Positions 13,101 to 24,000 of a stretch of DNA of 64,000 bases are shown here, in pieces (the first letter of the stretch is position 1; each line of letters begins with the position of its first letter). This stretch comes from Andrena cerasifolii. Its lineage: Eukaryota > Arthropoda > Insecta > Hymenoptera > Andrenidae. A program made the translations under genes and the position numbers. The stretch covers positions 10,496,001-10,560,000 of the forward strand of contig NC_135127.1 in assembly GCF_050908995.1 (NCBI RefSeq), in the 5' to 3' direction. The notes under the pieces were generated by a model. That model was not told where the DNA came from. It saw nothing but the letters and a program-made list of their open reading frames with translations, and searched no databases.

Positions 13101-16100
13101 CTATCGATTATGCTACGATTGCTGGAATCAGCTTCGGACTGGCCTAAGCGATCGTTAGACTTCTACTCCCGGTTCCCCCTCAGTCTCTCCCGAGCGAAGT
13201 AGGCCAGAGGCCGAAAATAGACGTCTTCGGAGGGGACGGGGTCCTTCATCGATACTTAGACTTATTGATTTTGCAGCCGAAAGCCGTCGCAATGGGGTGC
13301 AGTACAGTTTCGCCGTGGCTGGTCGAGTGGTTACAGTAAACGGCAAGGTCGACGAACGACGGGGGGATCGTGGCGCGCGCTCGATCGTTCCGTTCACCTC
13401 CGTCGAATCGATCGGGGGAGGTTCTCTCGGGCGACGGTCGATCTGTTGCTCGGGGATACTCACCGGTGTCGCTGGAGAACAGCATCGGCGGCGGGTGATT
13501 CGCGTTGGCATAGTGCCGCGGCCTTGAGTACCTCGCACGGCTGAACAACTTGAGCACGAAGCATATCATCCCCGTGAATATCGCTATCCCCGACGCTATG
13601 CAGAGCAGGGTCGGTATATCCGTGGTTATCAGCACCAGGTCTGCCAACAGATTGCGACACGACGCTTCAACCCGTGACCATTTCTCCAAGGGGACGAATG
13701 TACACTAGTGCCCTGGTTCGTTAGTAACAGTGTACCCCGCGATGGTGCAGGTATCGCGAGATTGGTGCAGGGAATGATCAGAGAAATACAAGGGCAAGTG
13801 GTAACGTCTGTCACAAGTCAGACACTGGGTATTATACCCTGAACGCGCGAAGGATGATAGAGTTTAGGCACTGTGTCGATTAGTCTGATAATTAGTTGGC
13901 ACGGTGTACCTTCGGCGCAGAACACCTTCTTGCTAGGCCTAGACAGTGCGACCCTGTGATAACCATCCTCGCAGTCGCACACAGCGTGGTGCTGTACCTG
14001 GGTGCAGGTCGAGTGTTGATCCGTAAAAGTGCAAGTCGCCCGATAGAAGCATTGCTCCCCGAGTCGTTTGGCTGGAAAACCGTACAGTCGTTTAATTCCC
14101 CGGGGCTCCGCTAAAGGGTAGCGAGCCTTTCAACCCTCGATTGGTAACGTGGCACTTTGGGCTCTGTTTCTCTGTGTACGCGTGTCTTCGTCACCGAGAT
14201 GCCTGCTGCGAGCAACTTGTGCGATCAATCAGTAGCTAATAACCGAATTCTTTCCCCACAGATATTCGAATAGAATGCAAGCGCCGCGTTCTATTCTCAG
14301 CGACGCAACTGGAGCGATGCAACTTGGAAATTTGAGTGTCGCGGCTACCGAATGAAACGCAGCGACAAGCGTTTCGATAAACGAAGTTAGAAATGCGTTT
14401 GCGAATCGACTCGAGGGACGAGTGTGGCACAAAACATCCTTTCACGGCATGTCGATTATTCATAGGCGACAGGGCCTCCCTTGACATTTATTTTCCCCCC
14501 TCTCGTTTCGCTCGTGTCCGCGTTACCATGGAGTTTTTCATATCGGAACGACCTAGTTGCGAACGAGCGCGTAGCCGCTCGCGCAAAATGTTCTACGTAC
14601 GTTTGGCACATCCTTTGCTAGGCCCAAGGCGAACTGGATAGAATTTCTCGCACTCGCAGTGACCGGTGACCGTGTCGCAAAACACGTGCAGCAGTTCCGG
14701 ATTGCACGAGACATCGCACGGCGAGCCCAGGTACTGTCCCTTCGCTGTAAACAGGATAAATCGATAGCCTTCTGGATTATGCACGGCGTCTCTCGATAAT
14801 AGATGAAATATACACCGTGTTCTCCACAAATAGCGCCGGTATAACGTGCCGTATGAGGAGCAATCGCTAGCTCCTTTGTATCGCGGGCTCCCATTGCCGG
14901 GCACATGAATCTTTTAGCAGAACCCCGTGTGCCTGATAGAACTTCACGTGCTATCCGAGTAGGTTACATGCTTCTTTAAATCTACATCCCGCTTTATCGA
15001 GCTAGTTGACGAGCAGCAGTCGTTAAGCTACTTTGCTAAGTGTTTACCTCGAAGAGGGAGGAACTCCGACTGCTGGAGATGCGCGGATTAAATACAAGGA
15101 TAGAGGTCCGCAAGGGTTAAGCTGTTTAGTTGGGCGGGGATGATTTTTGGCTAGAAATTTTGCTGGCGCGTTTAAAAGTGATCGAACGCCAGTTAACTCG
15201 CTTTGCGCCATAGTAATTGCTACGTACGTCACGTCTCTCGTGCGAATGTAATTAGGAAACTTTCGCGATGAGTTCCCTCGTGTTGCCCCACGGGAAGGTA
15301 TTTTCAGATGACGAGTCAACTTTCCTCCATCTAACAGGTTAATGTGTGTTTCGACATAGTTCCTCGCAAGTCCCAGTCGCTTCCCTTAGGGATACGGCTT
15401 TCACCCCTTTCTCGCACTCTCAATTCCCCTTTCTCGCACCCTCTAATTCAAGAGAAGATCAATTTTCAGATGAATTTTCTTTCTAGCTGCCATTAATATA
15501 ATATTAGACACTGTTCTAAAATTCTGATTTCTAATGCAGCAATGTTCTGATAATACTGTAGCCCACGAAGATAATAATTTTGTTGACAAGCAGAATCCTC
15601 CGACCAAAGCGTAGAAGCAAAAAATTATCGCTCTGCAGACGAAATAATAATCACGAACTAGGCTGTAACACCACTTTATTCATCGGCAAAGATTTCAGTC
15701 TCTTTGAACCATCGAGCTTCGATACCCGTTTCTCCTTTTGACGATGCCAGGGCTGCAGCCTTTTGTCGCGGGCGTCTGTTTGTCGAGCTATGAATGCGCG
15801 CACATTCTGCACGATTAATGAAGCAAAGAAGCATTGTTACCCTATCCAAAAGCGGGAGGGGAGGGTGCACTTTTGCATCAAAAGATGTTTGACGTCGCGT
15901 GCCTTTTCGCCAGCCAACTACCACCGTCTTCTCTTACCAATTTCGTCGGCCTGGACAAACGGTCCGCTGTGCCTCGTACGGAATAGGACTTTAATTGCTC
16001 GCGACCGAGCTGCCCGCTTGTTTAGTAAATTAACGCGCTGAGTTTTCTCCTGCTAATTGCGCGATTTGGTCTGGCCTACCAGGCTTGGGCAGCTTGCCAG

Positions 16101-19100
16101 GCGATTAGCGTATTGATTTCTCTTTAATTAGAGTATTATATCGTTATTAAATGTTTCGTAGCGTCAAGGAGAGGCGATTAACTTCGTTGGCAAGCGTTCA
16201 GAAGCGTATACGCGACATCCTACAGTTGTGCCTAATTGGGCTTCTTCAATTATACAATGTGGGATGCGCTTCGCGGTATCATCGAACGCAGGGGTGGCGC
16301 TTTGTGTAAACGCGAGAGGAAAATGTGGAATAATACTTCTTTTTTTGTATTTTGAGGAAAGGAGCTTGGGGAGTCGTTAGGTAAACGATCACGACTTGGA
16401 TGGCTTTCTCGTTTATAATTAAACGATAATTCGAGGTGCAATCGAAATGGGGCGATTCTTCGCGTGGAAATACATCGAAAATGTATAATAAGATTTTTTG
16501 ACGCAAGGTTTTATTTGACAGAAAATCGGGTTTATTTGATGCAGCACGATTTGGACGGAGCGTCTGACCATTACTCGTTACTTCTACTTGCGCGTCATAG
16601 CTTCTAAAAATTAGCGCTGGTACTGTTTCAGTAACAGACTGTTACATCTTTCTAAATCATTTACTATTTTCTATTTTACGAATTCTAATACATTTTCAGC
16701 TTTTAATCAATCGAACCCTTGCACCCTCTTTTCTTTTAATTAGAAAAAGATTCTCCACAGTCCTACCTTTTATTAAAACCCCGTTTAAAGAGATTAAATA
16801 TAACTTTCCCTACACAAATATAATTTTCAACTGCAGAATTATTTGAACCGCACCACCTACTAAAACAAACCCAAACAACGACTAACAAACAAATTACTGA
16901 ATCCTATAAATACTCGACAAATCTGGAAACCCAACTGCCCCAGAAACAAGACTGCCCCATGCAGAAGCCTCGTTCCATATCTCCACCCCATTTTCACGCG
17001 AGAAACCCACCCCTATCTCGGCTGCATCCCCGAACTACGCCCTGCACGCAGGACACAAGATCCTGCGAGGAATTAGGGTTTCTAGCATCGAATCGGAATT
17101 GAAGCTCGCCTGGTCGATCGATTGCTCGAACTGCAGATGAATCGGGGGTGGTGTTGCCGCGTCGCATAAATAATTGAGCGCACGGGGGCAGCGGCGATTA
17201 CGCTTTCGACCTCGTTCGCGAACTTCATGGTGTAACATTCGTGTGGCGGCCCGGTTCGGCGTTGATCCACAGCGGCTATCGCGCTGCCGTGTGTCTGGGC
17301 CCGAGGTGAATGGCGACCGACACGAAAGACAGGGATGAATGACGCGCGATTACCTCTTCGTTAACCTTTTTCCCTCGTCCCCGTTCGTGTCGCGGTGGAC
17401 AGGGGATGGCGAGATTCCTTAGAATCGCACAGCGGCTGCAGGCGGTGTGCGAGCTCGCACACAAGCCGACAGCTTGCAGCATCCATTAAAATCAATACCG
17501 GCAGCGTGGTTGGCGCGAAAATCCAAGAAGGACGAGCTTCTCGTCCGTGCACGCCGGCGCGCGCGCAGTCGCCGTTTCCGGGACGCGTAATATTTGTTTT
17601 CCTAGCCGTCAGACCCACTTTTCGCCTGAATTCCCGTAATCGCGTTTCCGAGATGCCAGGGAAAATGAAAATTCACTGGGCGCCGAGTTGCGGGCGATCT
17701 CTGCTCGCTGCTGATCTTTCACCATCCTGTGAGCTCACTTTTGTGAGAGGGAGGTCGAAGTTTAAACGAAGGCTCGTTACTCGCGTAATCGTGTTTACGA
17801 GAGGCTAGGGTAATTGGAAATTGATGAAGAGTTCTCGGAGATGATCCCTGCTAGCGGGTGATTTCGTTTGAATCTTTCATTGAATTTATGATTGAAGCTG
17901 AGATTATGGTTCACTATGGTCTCTTACCGCTGCTGCTTCTCCGGACTCAAATTAGCTGGTTGAATCGATGGAAGTTGGGACATATGGCGCTAAGATATGC
18001 AAATGGCTCGTTGAGTGAGCAAACGTCTGGATTGAATGACGATGATGATGACAACGCGAGTGTTTACTCTGCGAGAAGTGGCTCCGGGGCCAGAGTGTTT
18101 GCACGTCTGTATCGAGCAAGCGCGAGGAAGGCGAGGCAAGAATCTCGAGGCACACATGTTCGATCGTCCTTGTTTCGCGAGAAAATAAGATAACGTTCCT
18201 CCTACAAAAGGGCGTGTATCGATTGCTAAATAAACTGGTGGTACGGACGCCTGGAAATCGAGGACGAGCTTAAACGCGATAGCAGAAGGAGGGTGCTTGC
18301 AATTTCCGAGCGTTTTCTTGATCGAAGTTTAATTCTATGTACATACCGGAGCTCTTAAACAACTGGCAGCTAATTGTTTAGTCCATTTAGTATAGTGCTT
18401 TCGAGGTGATCGACTCGTGAATTGGGAATTAATTATAGAGATTTTGTCCCTTTACTTTGATTCAAAGAGTTCCGGAGTTCATATTCCACTCGAAGGATTT
18501 AGCTTTGAGTCCACTGTATTCGATTCTATTTTAAACTCACAGGTTCCCTGGCAGATACATGTAAAAACAATTTTTCAATCTCCCTGTTCCACTTTTAACC
18601 CCATTTATATTCAACAAATTCTCTCTTCAACATCCAGCATACACCGTCGCCGCGAGATCAATACTCATTCTAAACAACACCCCATGTAAAACTCATTTCA
18701 AAATCGTTACCATTGCCATCCTCGCTCAGAATGGTACAGCTACAAGGTATCATATTCCTCCTGTTTTCAACTTCATCAGTACTACAACGACGACTTCCTC
18801 CAACACATAGCCTCTACCATCATGTTGGAACCTGTGCGCGATCTAACCTACCCCACATAAGAGCCCTCCCAAAATCGTTACCACCATCACCTACAACGCG
18901 GCAGCGTAGCATCCTCCTCCTCCGATGCTTGAAACGCCTCGTTCTACTTCCAACCCCATGGAAACATTACACAAACCTTTCGACCAACATCTACCCTACA
19001 CCATCCTACTGACACCATTCTATACTCCGCGCAATGCTCCACGCAAGAACCCTCCCAAAATCGTTACCATCAAGCGATGCCTGAGCCTACTTGCACCGCC

Positions 19101-19575
19101 AACCCCATCGCTAGCTCCGCGAAAACTTTCCCCAGCATCTCCACCCTATGCAGCTACGTCCAGCTCGCTGCATATTCCTAAACGATCCTCCCTACGGTTC
19201 TCGTCCCAAGATCGTTACCACCATCGACGCCATCCTCGGCATCCTCGCCCGTACCGCACGTCACCCCCTGCGCCCGATTCAGGTCAGCAGCGGAATCCAT
19301 GAATGGTGCCAGGCACAGGTCCGCCGCCACTCACCCACAGTGATGTTCTCCTCGAGGTAGTCCTGGTCGTCGTCGTAGACATCAGCGTCCTCTTCTTCGC
19401 CCTGTTTCTCCCCGTTGTAGCTGGCGCCGCGCAAGTCATCACCTGCTAGCAGTCGACGTGCCGGTGGATCCTGCCGCGCGCGGCAGCTGCAGCTGGACAC
19501 CAGGAAGACGAGGCAGATGAGCAGGAGCCAGGAACGGCAGCAGGTCAGTCTCAGGGCGGAGGGAAGTGCGCTCAT
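7130..19575 (-). CDS. Single-pass membrane protein with a small cysteine-rich (EB/EGF-like) ectodomain; function unknown
   Basis: Coding exons (transcript order): 19575-19335, 14744-14601, 14071-13910, 13640-13464, 11618-11511 (probable), 8355-8099, 7306-7130. All joins keep phase, giving 421 residues (385 without the probable exon). Order: signal peptide (MSALPSALRL start, then a leucine-rich core ending SSCSC), an acidic linker (EEEDADVYDDDQDYLEEN), and two cysteine modules resembling EB/EGF-like folds. The first contains YPVRLGPSKGCAK; the second begins LGEQCFYRATC and ends KKVFCAE. A transmembrane helix follows (IPTLLCIASGIAIFTGMICF). The cytoplasmic tail is Ser/Arg-rich, then has a charged helix (RRLEKERNEKEQRQALQ), a Gln run and a PTPSPRTP segment, ending GDIFQV. 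A second Met 26 codons upstream (19653) is in frame, but its leader is not signal-like. The acceptor of exon 4 could be slightly further upstream. Family resemblance to unnamed arthropod proteins is my impression only. Confidence 0.82.
7472..7804. mobile_element. MITE with about 35-bp terminal inverted repeats, in the last intron of the cysteine-rich membrane protein gene
   Basis: The left end reads AAGGTAGGCTCTCACTACGC and continues CTCGCCTCGGC. The right end (7770-7804) is its near-exact reverse complement, with GAGAGCCTACCTT outermost. Inside, 7548-7611 forms a second inverted repeat built from the same GCCTCGCCTCGG core (ACTCACACTGTGC facing GTAGTGTGAGT). No clear target-site duplication was found. 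There is no coding capacity, so it is non-autonomous. Confidence 0.75.
8356..11510 (-). other. Intron of the cysteine-rich membrane protein gene; GC-rich, no gene recognised
   Basis: This is intron between the probable exon 11618-11511 and exon 8355-8099. It is GC-rich and CpG-rich around 8500-8800 and 10360-11200 and contains a purine microsatellite. Long open frames here on both strands have low-complexity composition and no recognisable family. A CpG-rich internal promoter is possible but not demonstrable. Confidence 0.4.
11225..11297. repeat. (GA)n purine microsatellite
   Basis: An almost uninterrupted GA dinucleotide run with a few T or C interruptions, forming a polypurine tract on the + strand inside an intron. 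The antisense Ser/Leu-rich open frames here are artefacts of this repeat. Confidence 0.9.
11816..12510. mobile_element. TTAA-flanked foldback element (large palindrome), intronic
   Basis: The ends are TTAAGGGGTTATACC at the left and GGCATAACCCCTTAA at the right. The arms, each about 340 bases, are near-complete reverse complements throughout: GGAGGCCGAAAAGAGGCGAA is mirrored by TTCGCCTCTTTTCGGCCTCC, and CAGCCAGATATCTCG by an equivalent inner segment. TTAA at both ends is the piggyBac-type target. There is no coding capacity. It sits between the transmembrane exon and the probable exon 11618-11511 of the cysteine-rich membrane protein gene. Confidence 0.88.
14745..19334 (-). other. First intron of the cysteine-rich membrane protein gene
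   Basis: Joins the signal-peptide exon (ends ...ENITV + G, donor GTGAGT) to the first cysteine exon (acceptor TTTACAG). No other coding exon was recognised in 4.6 kb. Near its 5' end it contains a degenerate repeat listed separately. Confidence 0.6.
18699..19220. repeat. Degenerate tandem repeat, period about 150-190 bases
   Basis: The core CAAAATCGTTACCA, or the variant CAAGATCGTTACCA, recurs at about 18699, 18868, 19055 and 19206. Three of the four are preceded by a C/T-rich block (CCTCCC or GTCCC) and followed by ATC-rich sequence. The + strand here is unusually poor in G. Confidence 0.5.
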
Positions 19576-21096
19576 CGCCCCCGCGGCGCGAGTCAACCCC
19601 CGAAACCGACCACCGGCGGCGCATCGACATCCTTCCCCGTCGCCTGCCCTCACCCCCTCCCGCCCCCCAGCACGCCCTCTCGCCCTCGACGGCTCTGACG
19701 AGCGCCTTATATCGCGCGTATAGCACCCTGTCGCACTCTGGCCCCCACGACGTTGTCCCCCCGCGTCGCTCTCCGCTACTCTTCCTCACTATCCACCGTT
19801 CCCCGGGATTGCCAGCACCCGCGTCACCACGGCCAGCACAGCGGACGCGACAAGAGCGGCGGTGAAAGCGCAGCGCAGCAACGGCCACCGTTCGACTGCC
19901 GGAGAGACGATGTTCCCGGATCCGTGCCACCCGTTCACTGACGCCTTCCTTCCGTCAGCCGGTCGACCACCGTGGGCCTGCAGCTGCGCGATGCCGAACC
20001 TCCCCTTTCCGTTCAACCCCTTCTTCCCGCCATCCTGCCTGTGGCGCCGCGGCTGCTCCCGCGGCCGCGTCGATCGAGATCACGGCTGTTCCTCTATCGC
20101 CGACACCGAATCGCGCTCGGTTTGTTACCTTTTCAGCCGGCCACCTTGACACCGGCCCCGATCCGCCAATTCGGTCGGCCGTGGGCGGGTGGTTCTCGGC
20201 TACTCAGCCTGCCAATTTCCAGGCAGCGCATCGGCGCGCGTTGAGTGTCCATCGGCGGTTTTCTGCTCCACGATGGCAGTATCGAGTTTGGATGCCATTT
20301 GGGAGTGCGTCGAGGATGTCGCGAGGCTTTGTTCGGAAGGATATTGGTTCGGCCTGCCTTCGTGGCGGAGACTTGACGTGTGATGTGTGCAGGGGTGCTT
20401 TGGGGGTAAATGTAGGGTATAAAGCTTCTAGGAAGAAACGCACTGGTGTATGGCGCTCGAGGTTTGATGTACGAGTTGCAATGATTGGAAGATCGTGGCT
20501 TAACACTTTGTAGTCGGACATTGACGGCTGGCGAGTGAGTGAAACACAGCGGGCTGGAAAATTATTTATTTATTTCTACGCATCCCGATAACAATGTGTT
20601 AAGATTGTCCGGGCATTTTGCGGGTTTAAATGGAGGATAGTGAAGGGTGATCTGATGCGCGTTGCGCGATACTCTTGGGGCGGAGATTCAGGGGAAAGGC
20701 AGTGGAAGTAGTAAGTGCCAGCGTAGGTCAGACAGCGGCGCGACGCTCGCTTTCCTTCGTCTCGTCCTCGCTTCCGTGTTCGTGCAACATTTCCTTCTGA
20801 TTTCGTGCTCGATTTGCATCCATCAGGTCTCGCACTGTAAGATGGATGGAGTACAGGAGATTTTTGTAAAATACTCCGATATATTTACTCGTAAAAAACA
20901 TCGTAAGAATACAAGTTTTCTGTAGAGCCTCACGCGTCTTTGGGAAACTTTGTTGCGCGCATTATAGTCTGAACAGAACTAAATGGCTGGCCAAAGACAC
21001 TGCGGACCTTGGCAGCCGTTTTTCGTCTGACAAAAATTGTACACTCGAAGAAATTCACTATTTTCAGTCCTCCTTGAACCTTAATCCACGCGAAGT
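19576..21096. other. Intergenic spacer; GC-rich 5' region of the cysteine-rich membrane protein gene
   Basis: 19400-20250 is strongly GC- and CpG-rich, as expected for the promoter and 5' UTR of the gene transcribed leftwards from 19575. The open frames here are compositional. 20250-21096 is plain spacer up to the stop codon of the leftmost Nimrod gene. Confidence 0.5.
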
Positions 21097-24000
21097 TCAC
21101 TGAGGAGAATCTTCTTCGGATAGCAAGGACACGTTGGCGACAGCTCCTTGAAACAGCGCGCTCTGCACGATCGCTGAGAACAAAACAGTTTCGTTAACTT
21201 CTAATCTGAAATCCTGGATCGCAGAAATATTAAGCAATCCTTTCACTTTGCGCGGAAAGGTGCAGAGAAAGGTTGCCATTACGCGCACGTTTCTTGTGAC
21301 TCACGTTTCAATACTTATATTACTCATGGTGCAATGTTTCGGAGTAAAATTGGAACAACGAGAAATTTATCTGGCTTATCGGAAGCTTCAGTTTTCCGCG
21401 TTGGAAACACCCGACGACGGAAGCGAGGCGCCACGTTTATCATTCGCCGAGTTCCGCCCTTTCCACGCGATTCTATGTTCTCCGAAGTCGAATACCTGAT
21501 CGCCTGTTCCTCCTTCGGTGTCTACGGATCATGAAGTAAGCCGCTGCCGATGCGATCGCCATTATTAACAGCGCGACCACTGCCAGAGCGCCAGCCATAA
21601 TGGACACTGCGTCGGTGTTGTTGCGATACATCAGGGTACACGGTGACTCTTAAAACAGAGGGAACTTGTCAGCTGCCCTCGCAGCCCTTTCTACTTTCTC
21701 ATAAATTAACTACTGTGACTGTAAAAGTGATAATAGAATTGTCACGTGAAATGGCAATCCTCGTTCACTTACACGTAACGTTGGCAGTTACTTAAGGGTA
21801 CTAGGCAACTGTTCCTGTCTAAAATAAAGCATTTCTGTTTCAATTAATTACAAAGAAACCAATTGAAACCGACACTTGTTCTTTGGCATGAAGTTGATTA
21901 ACATCATAAGCCTTAAAAAACATGTTTGTTTAGTAAAAAATATGCATTATATATGACGCTACAGATGGATTATTAAATAGAATTTTTAAAAAAAAAAGTT
22001 TCTTTGGTTTTGTAGTGATAACTCAAAAATGGAGGTTCCAATCGATTCAAAATAAATTCGGGCATCTTCATAAATTGTGTAGTTTCGGAGCAGACCTAAA
22101 TTAAAGGTAATGAAAATTCTATTTCTTTATGAAAAGAAACTAAGACCTCATCTTTTGGGGCTTGGGGATGGTAAAACCTCGTCAATGAGGTCTCAATGGG
22201 GTTTTAGTCACAGTTTCAAATTGTTTCTTTGTAATTAATTAAAACAGAAATGCTCCATTTTAGACAGGAACGACTGTCTAGTACCCTTAACATGTATGAA
22301 AGAAGGAAAAGGACAAAAATTGTATGCAATTCTACTAGAACTGATTGTAAATGGAAGAAGTATAGTGGAACGCTAGCACTTTGGCCAATTTTGTTCCTTA
22401 CACAGCTGCAGTCGTTCTCAAAATACTTTCCTATATCCCTTCCACCCACAAATATCTCCTCAACATCGGACAAGTACCCGTTTCAACGAAGCATCCAACT
22501 GCTGATGCACCATTCACGGGAGGCATAGCGTAGCACAGACTCTTATTACCCACCACTCCGTTACACTCGTAACAATATGGCGCGTAGCGACGAGCATCCA
22601 TCAGTGTGCTGTTCGTCTCGTTATGAACGGTGACACTGAAACATTAATCTTTCACAAACTCGCCGAATTTAGCGAGCTAGAGTACATGTTTCTATTACTG
22701 TGTGCTATACCTATTAGCGTGATTTTATATTAAATAAGCCGTACAAAGAAACTCGCAGTAATAAATAAGAAAATAATTTTTTTAATTAAGTTAAGGTATC
22801 TAGATTAAAATGTTATTTTTCAAATTTATTAGTTATTCATTAAACGGATATTTAACAGATGTACCAACATGCCCCAGAGCAGTATCAACTTGTCCCACAG
22901 TGGGGTAAATTGATACATTTTTCCTTGGTCGAAATAACATTTTTTCATTCATTTTGTGTGTATTTTCTCGAGTTTTCGCTTATTACATATTAAAGAGGAA
23001 GGTATATTTTAGCATATTTGTTGTTAAGTAATTAATTCAAACAAAAATGAAAACTGAATAACGTACCAACTAGCCCCGGACTCCCCTACAGGGCACAGTA
23101 ACAGGGACATCTACCCTAGTATCGCTATAAATGCCCATCTTTCACTCACCCGTGGAGGCTTTCGTCGTCCAGGTTCATCAAGAGGATGCAAACGGTGGGC
23201 TGGTCACAGTCCCACCCTGTCCACCCGTAGGAACACTCGCAGGCTCTGTGCTCGTCTACACATACACCGTGGCCCTTGCACTCACGCGTACATGGCCTGA
23301 CGCAACTATTATTCTGATTGTTCACGAAGCCAGCGTCGCATCGGCACTCATTCGGCGCCACGCACGTCCCATTCCCGCAATCGTTCTCGCAGAAAGCCAC
23401 GCAGACAGATTCGTTCATCGAAACGAAGCCGTCCAGACACTGGCACCGGTTCGGCTCCACGCAGGTGGAGTTCTGGCAGGTCGAATTGCAGAATGGCATG
23501 CAACGATCTGTCGCGTCGAGCACGCAGCCCTCGTTGCACGTGCAAACGTTGGGCGCAGTGCAGGCACCGTATCCACCACAGTCGACCTCGCAGGTCGGCT
23601 GGCAGATATTAGAGTCGTTGGTCGATGCACGGTAGCCCGGGTCGCAGCTGCACGAGTCTGGCCCGATACATTTGCCGTGAACGCAGCTCTGGTGGCAGAT
23701 TGGCTCGCAGGCTGATGCGTGCTCTTCGGTTGCGTTGCTGGATATCTGAGGACGTGTGTAGAAAATTCAGGAAAATTAATGTGGAGCAATAAAATATTAC
23801 GTTATATTTGGGAATGTCGAAGTGTGGAGGGTCTAGAAATCTTCGTTAGACCAACTTCGATAGGTGTCTTCTCTGGAAAGTGATGGGAAATGAAAGTACT
23901 GTGGGATCAGGAACCTCCATGCCATAAGAAGGGGCTCGGACTAAGGAAGCACGGAGAGTCGGCGTAGCCGTGGTGGTTAACGCTGCTGATCAGTACGCGG

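Noticed and set aside
23131..23715. 194-codon + strand open frame
   Set aside because: Exactly antisense to the cysteine-rich NimC exon; the regular Cys codons of the true strand create it.
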